Under the pieces are notes generated by a model, which did not search any database, was not told the origin of the DNA, and saw nothing but the letters and a program-made list of their open reading frames with translations. DNA of 64,000 nt from an uncultured Cohaesibacter sp. (GTDB lineage Bacteria > Pseudomonadota > Alphaproteobacteria > Rhizobiales > Cohaesibacteraceae), in contig NZ_OY821667.1 of NCBI RefSeq assembly GCF_963682185.1, forward strand, positions 1,594,109 to 1,658,108. Direction: 5' to 3'. Each line of letters starts with the position of its first letter. Position 1 is the first letter of the stretch. Below are positions 8,598 to 17,696 of this stretch, one piece after another. Both the position numbers and the translations under genes were made by a program.

Positions 8598-11500
8598 CTA
8601 GTGGAAATCACGACTGGGGAATAGTTTCTTGGCCTGCTCGCGGGGGTGTCGGGCCCGCGATGGTACGCGTTCCAGTCCCTTGGCCGGACGCCCCCGTGGC
8701 GCCTCATCGGCCTGCGGATTGGTGATGCCGACTGCATCATCAAGCGGATGTCCCAACTCGGAGAGCCGGTGCGACAGATCTTCCACCTGCTCGGCAATCA
8801 GATGCACCACGATACCCTCCTTCTGCAGCGTGCCATGCACCCTGAGCAATCGCCCCGTAATCACCGCCCGCCGGAAAGCCTTGTAGATCTTGGGCCAGAC
8901 GACGACATTGGCAACGCCGGTTTCATCTTCCAGTGTCACGAAAATGACGCCAGATGCAGTACCGGGGCGCTGCCGGGTGATGACCAGCCCACAGACGGTC
9001 ACTCTCTTGAGCGAAGTGACCATCAGATCGCCATGGGTGGTCAGATCCGGCATGGAGGGGCGCAGCAGTTCCATCGGGTGCGCCCGCAGGGACAGGCGCA
9101 TGGAAACATAATCCTCCACCACCTCTTCCCCCAGATGCATCTGTGGCAAGGAGACCGAGGGCTCATTGATGCACTCGCCATCAATCGGATCGTTGAACAG
9201 CGGCAACGGCTTGAGACCGGACAGGGCCTTGACCTGCCAGAGCGCCTCGCGTCGCCCCATCTCCATGCTGACAAAGGCATCCGCCTCGGCCAGCCGCTCC
9301 ATCGCCCCGCCTTTAAGGCCTGCCCGCTGCCAGACGCTTTGCGGATCGGGGTAGCCGTTGCCTCTTGCAGCCACGATCCACTCAGCATCCTCAGCGGAAA
9401 ACCCTTTGATCTGGCGAAAGCCGAGCCGGATGGCCAACGCCCCATCCAGCCGCCGCTCGAGCATATTGTCCCAAGCGCTGTTATTGACGCAAATGGGCCG
9501 GATCTCGATGCCATGCTCGCGTGCATCCCGCACAATCTGTGCCGGCGCATAAAACCCCATCGGCTGGGAATTGAGCAACGCGCAGGCGAACACCGCCGGA
9601 TGATGGCATTTGAGCCATGCCGACACATATGCCAGCATGGCAAAAGCCGCCGCGTGGCTCTCGGGGAAGCCATATTCGCCAAAACCCTCGATCTGAGAGA
9701 AGCAGCGCTCGGCGAAATCCCGCTCATAGCCTCGCTCCAACATGCCGCCCACAAACCTCTCCTTGAAGCTGTGAATGGTGCCCATCCGCCGGAAGGTGGC
9801 AAGCGAGCGCCGCAGCCGGTCGGCTTCCTCGGGGCTAAAGCCAGCAGCCACCACGGCAATCTGCATCGCCTGTTCCTGAAACAAAGGGACACCGAGCGTC
9901 TTTCCCAACACCTCTTCCAGCGCCTTGGAGGGGAACCAGACCTTCTCCCGCCCCTGCCGCCGGTTGATATAGGGATGTACCATTCCCCCCTGAATAGGCC
10001 CGGGCCGCACGATCGCCACCTCGACCACCAGATCATAAAAGGTGCGCGGACGCATGCGGGGCAGGAAGTTCATCTGTGCCCGGCTCTCGACCTGAAACAC
10101 CCCCACCGCATCAGCCACACACAGCATGTCATAAGTCGCCCCGTCCTCCTGCGGCACCGAGCCGATGCTATGCACAAGCCCCTCATGCTCCTTGAGCAGA
10201 TCGAAGCTCTTGCGAATGCAGGTCAGCATGCCAAGGCTCAGAATATCCACCTTGAGGATGCCCAGCGCATCAATATCATCCTTGTCCCACTCGATGATGG
10301 TACGGTCTTCCATCGCCGCATTCTCGATCGGGCACAGCTCATCCAGCCGCCCGCGCGTGATGATGAATCCGCCCACATGCTGGGAGAGATGCCGCGGGAA
10401 ACCGATAATTTCAGCGATCAGGGCAATAGTCTGCATCAGCCGCCGGTCACTCGGATCAAGCCCCAGCTCGCGCATCCGCTTCATGTCCACCCCATCGGTC
10501 GACCAACCCCAGATCTGGCCGGAAAGTGCCGCCGTCACATCCTGCGACAGGCCCATCACCTTGCCCACCTCGCGAATGGCAGAGCGTGTACGGAAATGGA
10601 TCACCGTGGCGCAAAGGCCAGCGCGGTGGCGGCCATAGCGCTCATAGATATGCTGGATCACCTCTTCGCGCCGCTCATGCTCGAAATCCACATCGATATC
10701 AGGTGGCTCGCCACGATGCTCAGAGACAAAGCGCTCGAACACCATGGTGATGGTTTCCGGCGCCACATCGGTAATCCCGAGAGCGAAGCAGAGGATCGAG
10801 TTGGCCGCAGAGCCGCGCCCCTGACAAAGGATATCCTTACTGCGCGCAAAAGCCACGATGTCATGGACGGTGAGGAAATAGGCCGCGAACCCGAGCTTGC
10901 CGACAAGCGCCAGTTCCTTATCGGCCAAAGAACGGGATTGCTCCGGCACCCCTTGCGGATAGCGCCGGGCAAGCCCCTCATTGGTCAGCCGCTCAAGCCG
11001 CGCCTGCGGACTTTCATCGCCCGACACCTCATCGGGATATTGATAGCTCAGCTCATCAAGGGCGAAGCTACAGCGCATGGCAATCTCTGTGGCGCGCCGG
11101 ATCGCCGCCGGATGGCGCCGATAAAGCCGCACCATATCCGCCGCTCCCTTCAGTCGCCGCTCCGCATTGGGCAGAGCGCGAGAGCCGATATCATCGATGG
11201 TGATATGTTCGCGCAAGCAGGTCAGCACATCGGCCAACTGCCGCCGCCGCCCGTGATGCATGAGCACATCCCCCACAGCCACCATGGGAGCTGCCAACTT
11301 GTAGGCAAGGGCAGAACAGGCATCAAACCAGGCCTGATCCGACCCATTATAGGCCGGCGCAGCCCCCAGAAAAACACGTCCGGGGAACTGGGCCACCGCC
11401 CGCCTGATCTGCGGTTCAACATCGGGGTGCTCCAGCCCTGCCTGCGGCAGAGCAATCAGCATCATCCCCGATCCGGCTTCCAGCAGGTCGGCAAAATGAA

Positions 11501-12065
11501 GAAGACACTCTCCCTTCTCGGCCCGACGCTTGCCAAGGGTCAACAGCCGCGTCAACCGCTGATAGGCAGCCCTGTCCGTGGGCAGCGCCACCCAATCAAG
11601 GGAGCTGTCGGTAAGCACCAGACGCGCCCCGGTAATGAGGCGCGGCAGCTTGACCACCGCAGCAGCCGATAGCTCAGTTGTTCCCTCGGCTTCCAGTGGT
11701 TGACGGCTGGACGGATCAACCCGCTGGCTGGAGCGCAGCTTGATCGCCTCCAACTGCTTGTTCGTCTGCTCCTCGATCTGGCGTTTCAACTCCTTGAGTG
11801 CGGAAAAAGCCCGCACCACGCCAGCCAGAGAATTCCGGTCCGTGATGGCAATCGCCTCCAACCCAAGCTCGGCTGCGCGAATGACCAGCTCTTCAGGATG
11901 AGACGCCCCCGTAAGGAAGGTAAAATTGGACGCGACACACAGTTCCGCATAAGCGGTCGGCCGCATCGAGGCCAACTGCTCGGGCGACACGGCACCGGAA
12001 TTCGGCGTCGGCCCCTTTGCAGGCGGCGTGGCCGCGCCTTGTGCGCGGGTGGGATTACTCGTCAT
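8598..12065 (-). CDS. dnaE2: Error-prone DNA polymerase DnaE2 (ImuC)
   Basis: DnaE2 is the catalytic polymerase of the ImuA-ImuB-DnaE2 mutasome, which copies damaged DNA during the SOS response. The 1155-residue protein has the N-terminal PHP-domain start (YAELCVASNFTFLTGASHPEEL), the polymerase core with LCQGRGSAANS and the catalytic acids in PPDIDVDFEHERR, helix-hairpin-helix and OB-fold (VTVCGLVITRQRPGTASG) regions, and the DnaE2 ending FPSRDFH. Replicative DnaE lacks this ending. The ATG overlaps the imuB stop by 4 bases. A region near residues 95-130 is more polar than in typical members. Control should follow the SOS box ahead of imuA. Confidence 0.96.
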   Translation of the reverse strand: MTSNPTRAQGAATPPAKGPTPNSGAVSPEQLASMRPTAYAELCVASNFTFLTGASHPEELVIRAAELGLEAIAITDRNSLAGVVRAFSALKELKRQIEEQTNKQLEAIKLRSSQRVDPSSRQPLEAEGTTELSAAAVVKLPRLITGARLVLTDSSLDWVALPTDRAAYQRLTRLLTLGKRRAEKGECLLHFADLLEAGSGMMLIALPQAGLEHPDVEPQIRRAVAQFPGRVFLGAAPAYNGSDQAWFDACSALAYKLAAPMVAVGDVLMHHGRRRQLADVLTCLREHITIDDIGSRALPNAERRLKGAADMVRLYRRHPAAIRRATEIAMRCSFALDELSYQYPDEVSGDESPQARLERLTNEGLARRYPQGVPEQSRSLADKELALVGKLGFAAYFLTVHDIVAFARSKDILCQGRGSAANSILCFALGITDVAPETITMVFERFVSEHRGEPPDIDVDFEHERREEVIQHIYERYGRHRAGLCATVIHFRTRSAIREVGKVMGLSQDVTAALSGQIWGWSTDGVDMKRMRELGLDPSDRRLMQTIALIAEIIGFPRHLSQHVGGFIITRGRLDELCPIENAAMEDRTIIEWDKDDIDALGILKVDILSLGMLTCIRKSFDLLKEHEGLVHSIGSVPQEDGATYDMLCVADAVGVFQVESRAQMNFLPRMRPRTFYDLVVEVAIVRPGPIQGGMVHPYINRRQGREKVWFPSKALEEVLGKTLGVPLFQEQAMQIAVVAAGFSPEEADRLRRSLATFRRMGTIHSFKERFVGGMLERGYERDFAERCFSQIEGFGEYGFPESHAAAFAMLAYVSAWLKCHHPAVFACALLNSQPMGFYAPAQIVRDAREHGIEIRPICVNNSAWDNMLERRLDGALAIRLGFRQIKGFSAEDAEWIVAARGNGYPDPQSVWQRAGLKGGAMERLAEADAFVSMEMGRREALWQVKALSGLKPLPLFNDPIDGECINEPSVSLPQMHLGEEVVEDYVSMRLSLRAHPMELLRPSMPDLTTHGDLMVTSLKRVTVCGLVITRQRPGTASGVIFVTLEDETGVANVVVWPKIYKAFRRAVITGRLLRVHGTLQKEGIVVHLIAEQVEDLSHRLSELGHPLDDAVGITNPQADEAPRGRPAKGLERVPSRARHPREQAKKLFPSRDFH

Positions 12066-13783
12066 GCAAATTCACCCTGCACGAACCAACTGGAAAGATG
12101 GGTCAAACGGTTTTGTGGCGTATGGAACAGCCAGAGACGCCAGCCCTGCCGCGTCTCCACCCACCAATAGTCCCGAATGCCGGACCGCCATGCAGGATCC
12201 TCCCACCACCATTCCGGCGCAATCCGTTCCGGCCCGCGCGCATAGGCCACGGACAGCTGCATCCGTCGCCAACGAAAATGCGCTGGCGGCTCGCGCCGCG
12301 CAGGGTCAGGCTCCGAGGATAAAGGCAGCACGATGGGCTCAGGCGGAAATAGCCGCAAAGGGCGCGGGGAACGGGACCCGCAGGCCTCTTCGTTCTGAGC
12401 CCCCTCTTTGCGGGCGTCCCGATCAGGCCCCTTTTTCCCTCCAAGCCCCGGCCAGGAGGCAACCGCTTTGGTCCATGAAGCAGGTTGCAAAGAAAAACTA
12501 CGCTCCGGAATATGGCTATCGGCAGGAACAAAGCGCAGGATATTCTCTAGCCCTATGCGACTGCCAAGCCGGGAGACCAGATCATCCAGCGCGTGATCTT
12601 CGACCCTTGATGCGGCTTCCCTATCCGCCTCACGGCCCCCATTGCTCAGCACCACGCTCGTCATCTGGTCATCGGCCATGGGCTCCACAACAGTGGCTTC
12701 CAGCCGCATCATGTCGATCCCGAAACCCGCATCCACCTCGCCCACGCTGCGTTCGAACAGAGGCAGAATCCGCGCCGCTTCCCGCATCGGGCGCGCCAGC
12801 CGCAATTCCACCTGACTGGCTTCCATATCCATGCGCCGCATGGTCAGTTGCAACACCCGCGCTCCGGCGCCCTGCCGGTCCAGCTTGTCGCAAAGCCGGT
12901 CCAGCAGTTTGGCCGCCACCGCCATGACATCATCGGCCAGCCCGATCGGTTCGGGCAGGCTCATCCGCACCCCGTAATGGGGCGCCTCGGATAGGGGAGA
13001 GATGGCCTCCTCCCTGTGCCCCAGCGCCTGATCTAGGCGCATCAAGGGCTCCAACCCGAAGCGGCGGGTCACCGTCGCCCGTGGCAGAGCATAAAGCGCC
13101 TCGATGGTGCGCACCCCAAGCCGCATCAGCCCCGTGCAGACCTTTTCTTCCAGCCGCAAGGCAGCAACCGGCAAATGCCCGATAGCAGCAAGTGCCTTGC
13201 CCGGAAGAGCCAGCCGCACCGCAAGGCCGGAAGATCTTTTCTCATGCGTCGCCGTGCTGCCCTCCGTCTCAACATGCCTAGAACCGGTGGCCTGTTCCCC
13301 GGCCTCATCGGGCACCCAACCGCCATAATGGGCCAGCGCCCAAGCCGCCCCCCGTGTATCCGCAAGTCCCTGCTGCACGGAAATTCCGCCTCGCGCCAAA
13401 CGCTCCTCGATGACCTCCAGCAGCGCCTGTTCGCCACCGAACAGATGAGTGGAGCCCGTCACATCCAGCAACAGGCCATCATTACCGTCCAGCCCAACCC
13501 AGGGACAGAAGCGCCCGGCCCAGCGCGCCAGCAATTGCAGAAAATGCGCGTCCGCCTCACGATCTGCCGGCATGGTCTGCAAGGACGGGCACAGGGCCCG
13601 GGCATCCGCCAGCCCCATACCGCGCTGAAGCCCTTCCCGCTCGGCGCTCTCATTGAGGCAATAAAGCCGTTCGGCATTACTCTGCTGCAACGTGAGGGCA
13701 AAAGGGGTCGTGACCACCGTGCGCCGCAGAATGCGGTCGCTCGCCAGCCTCGGAAACCACAATGACACGACGCGTCTCTGCAT
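12062..13783 (-). CDS. imuB: ImuB, Y-family polymerase-like mutasome subunit
   Basis: ImuB is a Y-family relative that lacks polymerase activity and links DnaE2 and ImuA to the sliding clamp. The 573-residue product opens with RRVVSLWFPRLASDR and contains GLQRGMGLADARALCP, the thumb-like region VRTIEALYALPRATVTRRFG and a long C-terminal tail ending in WWVETRQGWRLWLF, typical for ImuB. Catalytic acidic residues of active Y-family enzymes are not evident. The start at the ATG (13783) gives a 107-base overlap with imuA; ribosome site is weak, consistent with translational coupling. Overlap of 4 bases with dnaE2 follows. Confidence 0.93.
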   Translation of the reverse strand: MQRRVVSLWFPRLASDRILRRTVVTTPFALTLQQSNAERLYCLNESAEREGLQRGMGLADARALCPSLQTMPADREADAHFLQLLARWAGRFCPWVGLDGNDGLLLDVTGSTHLFGGEQALLEVIEERLARGGISVQQGLADTRGAAWALAHYGGWVPDEAGEQATGSRHVETEGSTATHEKRSSGLAVRLALPGKALAAIGHLPVAALRLEEKVCTGLMRLGVRTIEALYALPRATVTRRFGLEPLMRLDQALGHREEAISPLSEAPHYGVRMSLPEPIGLADDVMAVAAKLLDRLCDKLDRQGAGARVLQLTMRRMDMEASQVELRLARPMREAARILPLFERSVGEVDAGFGIDMMRLEATVVEPMADDQMTSVVLSNGGREADREAASRVEDHALDDLVSRLGSRIGLENILRFVPADSHIPERSFSLQPASWTKAVASWPGLGGKKGPDRDARKEGAQNEEACGSRSPRPLRLFPPEPIVLPLSSEPDPARREPPAHFRWRRMQLSVAYARGPERIAPEWWWEDPAWRSGIRDYWWVETRQGWRLWLFHTPQNRLTHLSSWFVQGEFA

Positions 13784-14345
13784 CCCAAACAAGATCCCAA
13801 CACCCTAATGTTCCTGATTTGTTCTTTATAAGCTGCCAACGCTGAAGAGTCGAGTCAGGAGTCTGAAGCGACTGCATAGCCACCTGATTTTGCCGGAATT
13901 TCGGGGAGAAGAGCGGTGTACAATGCCAGCGACTTTCCGCCGCATTATTGCCCATCCCCTCGCCGATCATCAAAATGCCCGTGGCCTTGCCTTCCTCTGC
14001 AGCCAATTGCAAGCGTCGACCGGCCGTGAAAGAGAGATCACGCGGCACCTCGGCCACCACTGTAGAAACAGCGCCAGACCGCAAAGCCTCTTCAGCGGCC
14101 GCCAGCATCGCCTTTTGATCCGACACCCGCACCAGCAGCACATGGCGCGGATCACAAAACAGCGCCAACCCATCCGGATTGAGCCCCTCTGCTCGCCACT
14201 CTTCAACCAGCCACATGGCTGGCCGTTTATCTGCTCGCATGCCAACCCCGCAGGCAATCGCGGCAAAGACAGCGGCGCCCTGTCCGGTCACCTCATGCGC
14301 TCGCCCCCCTCTTAGAGGAAAGGCTTCATCAAACCGCTCATACAT
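13677..14345 (-). CDS. imuA: ImuA, RecA-like mutasome accessory protein
   Basis: ImuA is the RecA/SulA-related accessory factor of the DnaE2 mutasome. The 222-residue product contains MWLVEEWRAEGLNPDGL, the segment VLLVRVSDQKAMLAAAEEALRSG, and the strongly conserved stretch LIKNKSGTLGCWDLVWDAETRR near its end. I place the start at the ATG at 14345 (MYERFDEAF), preceded by GGAG at a good distance; an upstream in-frame start would sit over the SOS box. It is first in the imuA-imuB-dnaE2 operon, with a long overlap into imuB. Expression should be LexA-controlled. Confidence 0.92.
   Translation of the reverse strand: MYERFDEAFPLRGGRAHEVTGQGAAVFAAIACGVGMRADKRPAMWLVEEWRAEGLNPDGLALFCDPRHVLLVRVSDQKAMLAAAEEALRSGAVSTVVAEVPRDLSFTAGRRLQLAAEEGKATGILMIGEGMGNNAAESRWHCTPLFSPKFRQNQVAMQSLQTPDSTLQRWQLIKNKSGTLGCWDLVWDAETRRVIVVSEAGERPHSAAHGGHDPFCPHVAAE
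13810..13824 (+). promoter_or_regulatory. Second GTTC-N7-GTTC match inside imuA, ahead of imuB
   Basis: GTTCCTGATTTGTTC fits the alphaproteobacterial LexA consensus exactly, 27 bases upstream of the imuB start on the opposite strand orientation. It falls in codons for the conserved KNKSGT motif of ImuA, so it may be a coding coincidence rather than a working operator. Confidence 0.35.
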
Positions 14346-14362
14346 GACACACTCCAAAAAAA

Positions 14363-14377
14363 GAACATAAGAGGAAC
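14363..14377 (-). promoter_or_regulatory. SOS box (LexA operator) of imuA-imuB-dnaE2
   Basis: On the minus strand the sequence is GTTCCTCTTATGTTC, an exact match to the direct-repeat LexA site GTTC-N7-GTTC of alphaproteobacteria. It ends 17 bases before the imuA ATG, where bound LexA would block transcription. The assignment rests on the established consensus and on the operon being a classic SOS target. Confidence 0.9.
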
Positions 14378-14566
14378 ATAGCACGATTTTTGTCCCTTGT
14401 CAGCGCCCTTCGACATCACATACTTGCATCATCAAATTTGAAGATATGCATATGACGCATAAATGAGCCGCAAACTTGTCTCTTCAAAATCCGCAGAAAA
14501 CCGCCCAAATATGCATCAAGACGCCATACGATACGAACCACGCATGATGACGAGAAAGTGGAACCC

Positions 14567-14701
14567 ATGTCCGAAAAAAGCCTCAACCCCTTTTCCCTCG
14601 CTCTGAAGATTTTCCAGAATCTTGGATCCTCCGAACCGCGCGTCCATCCGAACCCGCGCGAATGGGACGCGATGACCTTTTACGACCACAAAGACAACTA
14701 A
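14567..14701 (+). CDS. Possible 44-residue protein of unknown function
   Basis: A short frame opens with ATG at 14567 and ends at TAA 14699-14701. The product begins MSEKSLNPFSLALKIFQNLG and ends REWDAMTFYDHKDN; it has no signal peptide or membrane segment, and an amphipathic N-terminal helix is plausible. GAGAAAG lies about 10 bases before the ATG. It points away from imuA and shares its upstream region with the SOS box. No family is recognised. A strong terminator 240 bases downstream on the same strand supports a plus-strand transcript here, but the coding claim itself is weak. Confidence 0.4.
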   Translation: MSEKSLNPFSLALKIFQNLGSSEPRVHPNPREWDAMTFYDHKDN

Positions 14702-14941
14702 AATAAGTAAAAACATCTAAGAAAATCCGCAATTTAGGGCCTAGCCATGCGACGGCATCAAGGCTGATAGGCGATAAAACCTCTTTTGCGCATAAGACGA
14801 AAGTCTTAAACTGTCCCTCGTAAGTGAGCCAACGAAGCCTCTGCAAAGAGGCGAGGTCATTTGCGACGGGGACCCCCTCTAGTCTCATGCTGCCTCCTCC
14901 CCGATTTTGCATGAGATTCGACCCCCGCCCAAGTGGCAATC
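14702..14941 (+). other. Untranslated stretch, possible small-RNA body
   Basis: No convincing gene lies here. The sequence holds a small hairpin CCTCTGCAAAGAGG near 14838-14851 and runs into the strong terminator at 14942, so it is either the 3' untranslated region of the preceding small frame or an independent small RNA. It does not match the landmarks I know for 6S, SRP, tmRNA or RNase P RNA. A minus-strand frame across it looks non-coding. Confidence 0.35.
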
Positions 14942-14982
14942 ATGCCCTGTCCCAGATCCGTCTGGGACAGGGCATCTTTTTT
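14942..14982 (+). terminator. Strong Rho-independent terminator
   Basis: A perfect 15-base-pair stem (14942-14956 with 14961-14975) closes a TCCG loop and is followed by CTTTTTT. The T-run exists only on the plus-strand side, so it ends a plus-strand transcript that begins in or after the imuA divergent region. Confidence 0.9.
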
Positions 14983-15161
14983 GTGCCAACGCTCCTTTTG
15001 CCTTCCCCGAGACAAGCAACAAGACAGCCCTGAAAGACGATCCTTGAAAGAAAGGACCTGCTTTTTCACAAGCTCTCTGCTTGCGTGCCCTCAACAAGGA
15101 GACATGACTGGTCCTTTTCCCGCCGCACCACTATAGTCATACCAAACAAACGCGGGAGGCG

Positions 15162-16460
15162 ATGGTGACAGACACCGGAAATGACATCGAACAATTGCGC
15201 GATCTGGCAACAGCCCTGTTTGAGGCAGGCGTTGCGGCGGCAGATCCTCGTCTGGCTCTGGAAAAGACATTCGAACAAACCCCTCTGGTTCCCCTGCAAG
15301 AAGGGCGATATCTGATCATTGCCCTTGGCAAAGCGGCAGGCGCCATGGCGCAAACATGCCTCAAGGCCCTGCCAGAGGACACCGCCTATGAATGTCTTGT
15401 CATCACCAACTACGAAAATGACGCCCCCATTGAGGGAGCAACCTGCTATGCGGCAGCCCATCCGGTTCCCGATGAAAACGGCCTGAAAGCAGGTAAGGCC
15501 ATCATGGATCTGCTGGCAACGACCACCCCTGAAGACCGCGTCATCGTATTGATCAGTGGCGGCGGCTCAGCTCTCCTGCCTGCGCCGCTCCCAGGCCTCA
15601 GCCTTGACGATAAAATCGCCGTCAACAAGTTGCTGCTCGCAAATGGCTACAATATTCAGGAAATGAATCTGGTTCGCCAAAACCTGTCTTTGCTCAAAGG
15701 CGGCGGCCTCAGCCAATTGGCAGCGCCTGCGCCTGTTCAGAGCTACATTCTCTCCGACGTGGTCGGTGACGATCTCAGCGTCATTGCCTCGGGCCCGACC
15801 AATCCGCCGCTTGGCAGCAAGAAAGACGCTCTGGCCCTGTTTGAAGCCAAGGGCCTGGTGGATCAGTTGCCCCCATCAGTCAAAGCCGCACTGGAGGCAG
15901 ACGGAGGAGAGGCGGAGATCGATTTCTCCAATACGACCAACCTGCTCATAGGGTCCAACCGGCTCAGTCTTGATGCCATATTGGAGTCCCTGCCCATGGG
16001 CTGGCGTGGCCTCATTCTTGACGATCTGCTCGAAGGCGACGTGGAAGAGATCGCCCCCCAGTTGCTCGAAGCCGCCAGAAACGCGCCCGAAGAGCAGAAG
16101 ACCGTTTATATCTGGGGCGGCGAAACCACTGTCACCCTGAAGGGCGACGGCAAGGGCGGACGCAATCAGGAACTGGCCCTGCGCTTTGCTGCCGCCAATG
16201 AAGCCAACCCGATTGAAGGAGACTGGGTCTTCCTGTCCGGCGGCACCGATGGACGCGATGGACCAACGGACAGCGCCGGAGGGCTGGTGGATGCCGAAAC
16301 CCTCCACCGTATTCGCCAGACCGGCGAAAGACCACAGGCGCTTCTGGCCAACAATGACAGCTACAAGGCCCTTGAACTTGCCGGAGATCACCTGATGATC
16401 GGCGCCACGGGCACAAACGTCGCAGATATTCAGATCTGTCTGGTGGACAAAGACAAATGA
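15162..16460 (+). CDS. Glycerate 2-kinase (DUF4147/MOFRL family)
   Basis: The enzyme phosphorylates D-glycerate to 2-phosphoglycerate, feeding glycerate from the serine, glyoxylate or tartrate routes into glycolysis. The 432-residue product has the N-terminal DUF4147 domain with the nucleotide-site motif LGKAAGAMA and ISGGGSALLPAP, followed by SDVVGDDLSVIASGPT, and the C-terminal MOFRL domain with GGETTVTLKGDGKGGRNQELAL and LSGGTDGRDGPTDSAGG. GGGAGG stands only two bases before the ATG; the GTG in the next codon (15165) is better spaced and may be the true start. It overlaps the next gene by 4 bases. It is known as GckA or TtuD in relatives. Confidence 0.93.
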   Translation: MVTDTGNDIEQLRDLATALFEAGVAAADPRLALEKTFEQTPLVPLQEGRYLIIALGKAAGAMAQTCLKALPEDTAYECLVITNYENDAPIEGATCYAAAHPVPDENGLKAGKAIMDLLATTTPEDRVIVLISGGGSALLPAPLPGLSLDDKIAVNKLLLANGYNIQEMNLVRQNLSLLKGGGLSQLAAPAPVQSYILSDVVGDDLSVIASGPTNPPLGSKKDALALFEAKGLVDQLPPSVKAALEADGGEAEIDFSNTTNLLIGSNRLSLDAILESLPMGWRGLILDDLLEGDVEEIAPQLLEAARNAPEEQKTVYIWGGETTVTLKGDGKGGRNQELALRFAAANEANPIEGDWVFLSGGTDGRDGPTDSAGGLVDAETLHRIRQTGERPQALLANNDSYKALELAGDHLMIGATGTNVADIQICLVDKDK

Positions 16461-16960
16461 GTGAAGAACAATCGGAGCAAGCAACCTCCCGACCGGTCGA
16501 AATTCTGGTCGACGCCGACGCCTGCCCCGTCAAGGAAGAGGTCTACAAGGTAGCCGAGCGCCATGGCGTTCCGGTTACGCTTGTGGCCAACCAGTTCATG
16601 CGCCTGCCGCGCAAAGACGAATGGGCGGTGCCCATCTCTTTCGTCAAGGTGGAGGATGGACCAGATGTGGCCGACGACCATATCGCCGAAATTGCCCACC
16701 CGAAGGCGGTGGTGGTCACAGCCGACATTCTGCTTGCCCAGCGCTGCATCACAAAGGGCGCCAGCGTCATCGGCACCACCGGCAAGCCTTTTACGGAAAA
16801 TTCCATCGGCTCGGCAGTCGCCATGCGCAACCTGATGGCGGATTTACGTGAGACCAGCGACATCGGCGGCGGTCCGCCCCCCTTCTCCAAGGCCGATCGC
16901 TCACGCTTTCTTTCAAGTCTGCATGAAACACTGGAACAGCTGAAACGGCGTAACGCCTGA
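16457..16960 (+). CDS. YaiI/YqxD-family protein (DUF188)
   Basis: This 167-residue cytoplasmic protein belongs to the conserved DUF188 (YaiI/YqxD) family with a PIN-like fold but no established function. The family opening ILVDADACPVKEEVYKVAER is near residue 14, and further signature parts are VTADILLAQRC and KGASVIGTTGKPFTENSIG. The ATG overlaps the glycerate kinase stop by 4 bases, so it is translationally coupled; a functional link to glycerate metabolism is not implied by the family. The next gene converges from the other strand. Confidence 0.9.
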   Translation: MSEEQSEQATSRPVEILVDADACPVKEEVYKVAERHGVPVTLVANQFMRLPRKDEWAVPISFVKVEDGPDVADDHIAEIAHPKAVVVTADILLAQRCITKGASVIGTTGKPFTENSIGSAVAMRNLMADLRETSDIGGGPPPFSKADRSRFLSSLHETLEQLKRRNA

Positions 16961-17012
16961 ACGCCCCGAACCGCTTGGCTAACCGAACGGCCAGATCTCC
17001 CAAACGATCTGA

Positions 17013-17696
17013 CTAGCCAAACGGACAGGGGCTGATGAAATCCATCCATTCCCCCTTGTCTGGATGAATGAAACGTAGCGTTTCGGCATGCAGCATCAGC
17101 CTGTCTGCAGCGTCCAGAGCTTCGCCTTGGGCATAGAAGCGATCCCCCATGATGACATGCCCCAGACTGAGCATATGAACGCGCAGCTGATGGGAACGCC
17201 CTGTGTGGGGGAACAGCCGCACCAGCGTGCTGACCGCATCGCGGTCGATCACCTGCCAGTCGGTCACCGCCTTCTTGCCATGCTCGAAGGACACCATCTG
17301 CTTGGGCCGGTTCGGCCAATCGCAGATCAACGGCAGATCCACCGTGCCCCGATCCTCGGCCATTGCGCCCCAGACCCGCGCCACATAGCTCTTCTCGACC
17401 TTGCGCTTTTCAAATTGCCGTCCCAGATTGCGATGGCAGTCATCAGTGCGCGCCAGCACCATGATGCCTGAGGTATCCATATCCAGCCGGTGAACGATTC
17501 GCGTATCGCCAAAATGCTGTCGTGCGCGGTGATCCAGACAATCCCAATGCTCTTCAGCCTTGCCCGGCACGCTCAACAGGCCCGATGGCTTGTTGATGAT
17601 CACAAAATGCGCGTCCTCATAGAGCACTTCGAGATAGGGCTCCGTGGGCGGGCTGTAATTGACCAGAGGCGGGGTCAGGCTGGGCGGATGTGACAT
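17013..17696 (-). CDS. rluA: RNA pseudouridine synthase, RluA type
   Basis: This enzyme isomerises specific uridines to pseudouridine in structured RNA; E. coli RluA acts on 23S rRNA and some tRNAs. The product has the N-terminal pattern INKPSGLLSVPGK, the catalytic-aspartate motif HRLDMDTSGIMV and the later PHTGRSHQLRVHM. Length (about 227 residues) matches RluA, with no S4 domain. Three ATGs lie close together (17711, 17705, 17696) plus a GTG at 17735; I use 17696, closest to the family N-terminus, without a clear ribosome site to decide. It is a single gene convergent with the YaiI-family gene. Confidence 0.9.
   Translation of the reverse strand: MSHPPSLTPPLVNYSPPTEPYLEVLYEDAHFVIINKPSGLLSVPGKAEEHWDCLDHRARQHFGDTRIVHRLDMDTSGIMVLARTDDCHRNLGRQFEKRKVEKSYVARVWGAMAEDRGTVDLPLICDWPNRPKQMVSFEHGKKAVTDWQVIDRDAVSTLVRLFPHTGRSHQLRVHMLSLGHVIMGDRFYAQGEALDAADRLMLHAETLRFIHPDKGEWMDFISPCPFG

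Noticed and set aside
8646-11672. A 1008-codon plus-strand frame opposite dnaE2
   Set aside because: It mirrors dnaE2 codon structure, has no family features or ribosome site, and dnaE2 is certain. Long antisense frames are common in GC-rich genes.
14583-14939. A minus-strand frame with GGAGGAGG before an ATG, over the small plus-strand frame
   Set aside because: Arg/Ser-rich product with no family features; the strong terminator supports plus-strand transcription instead.
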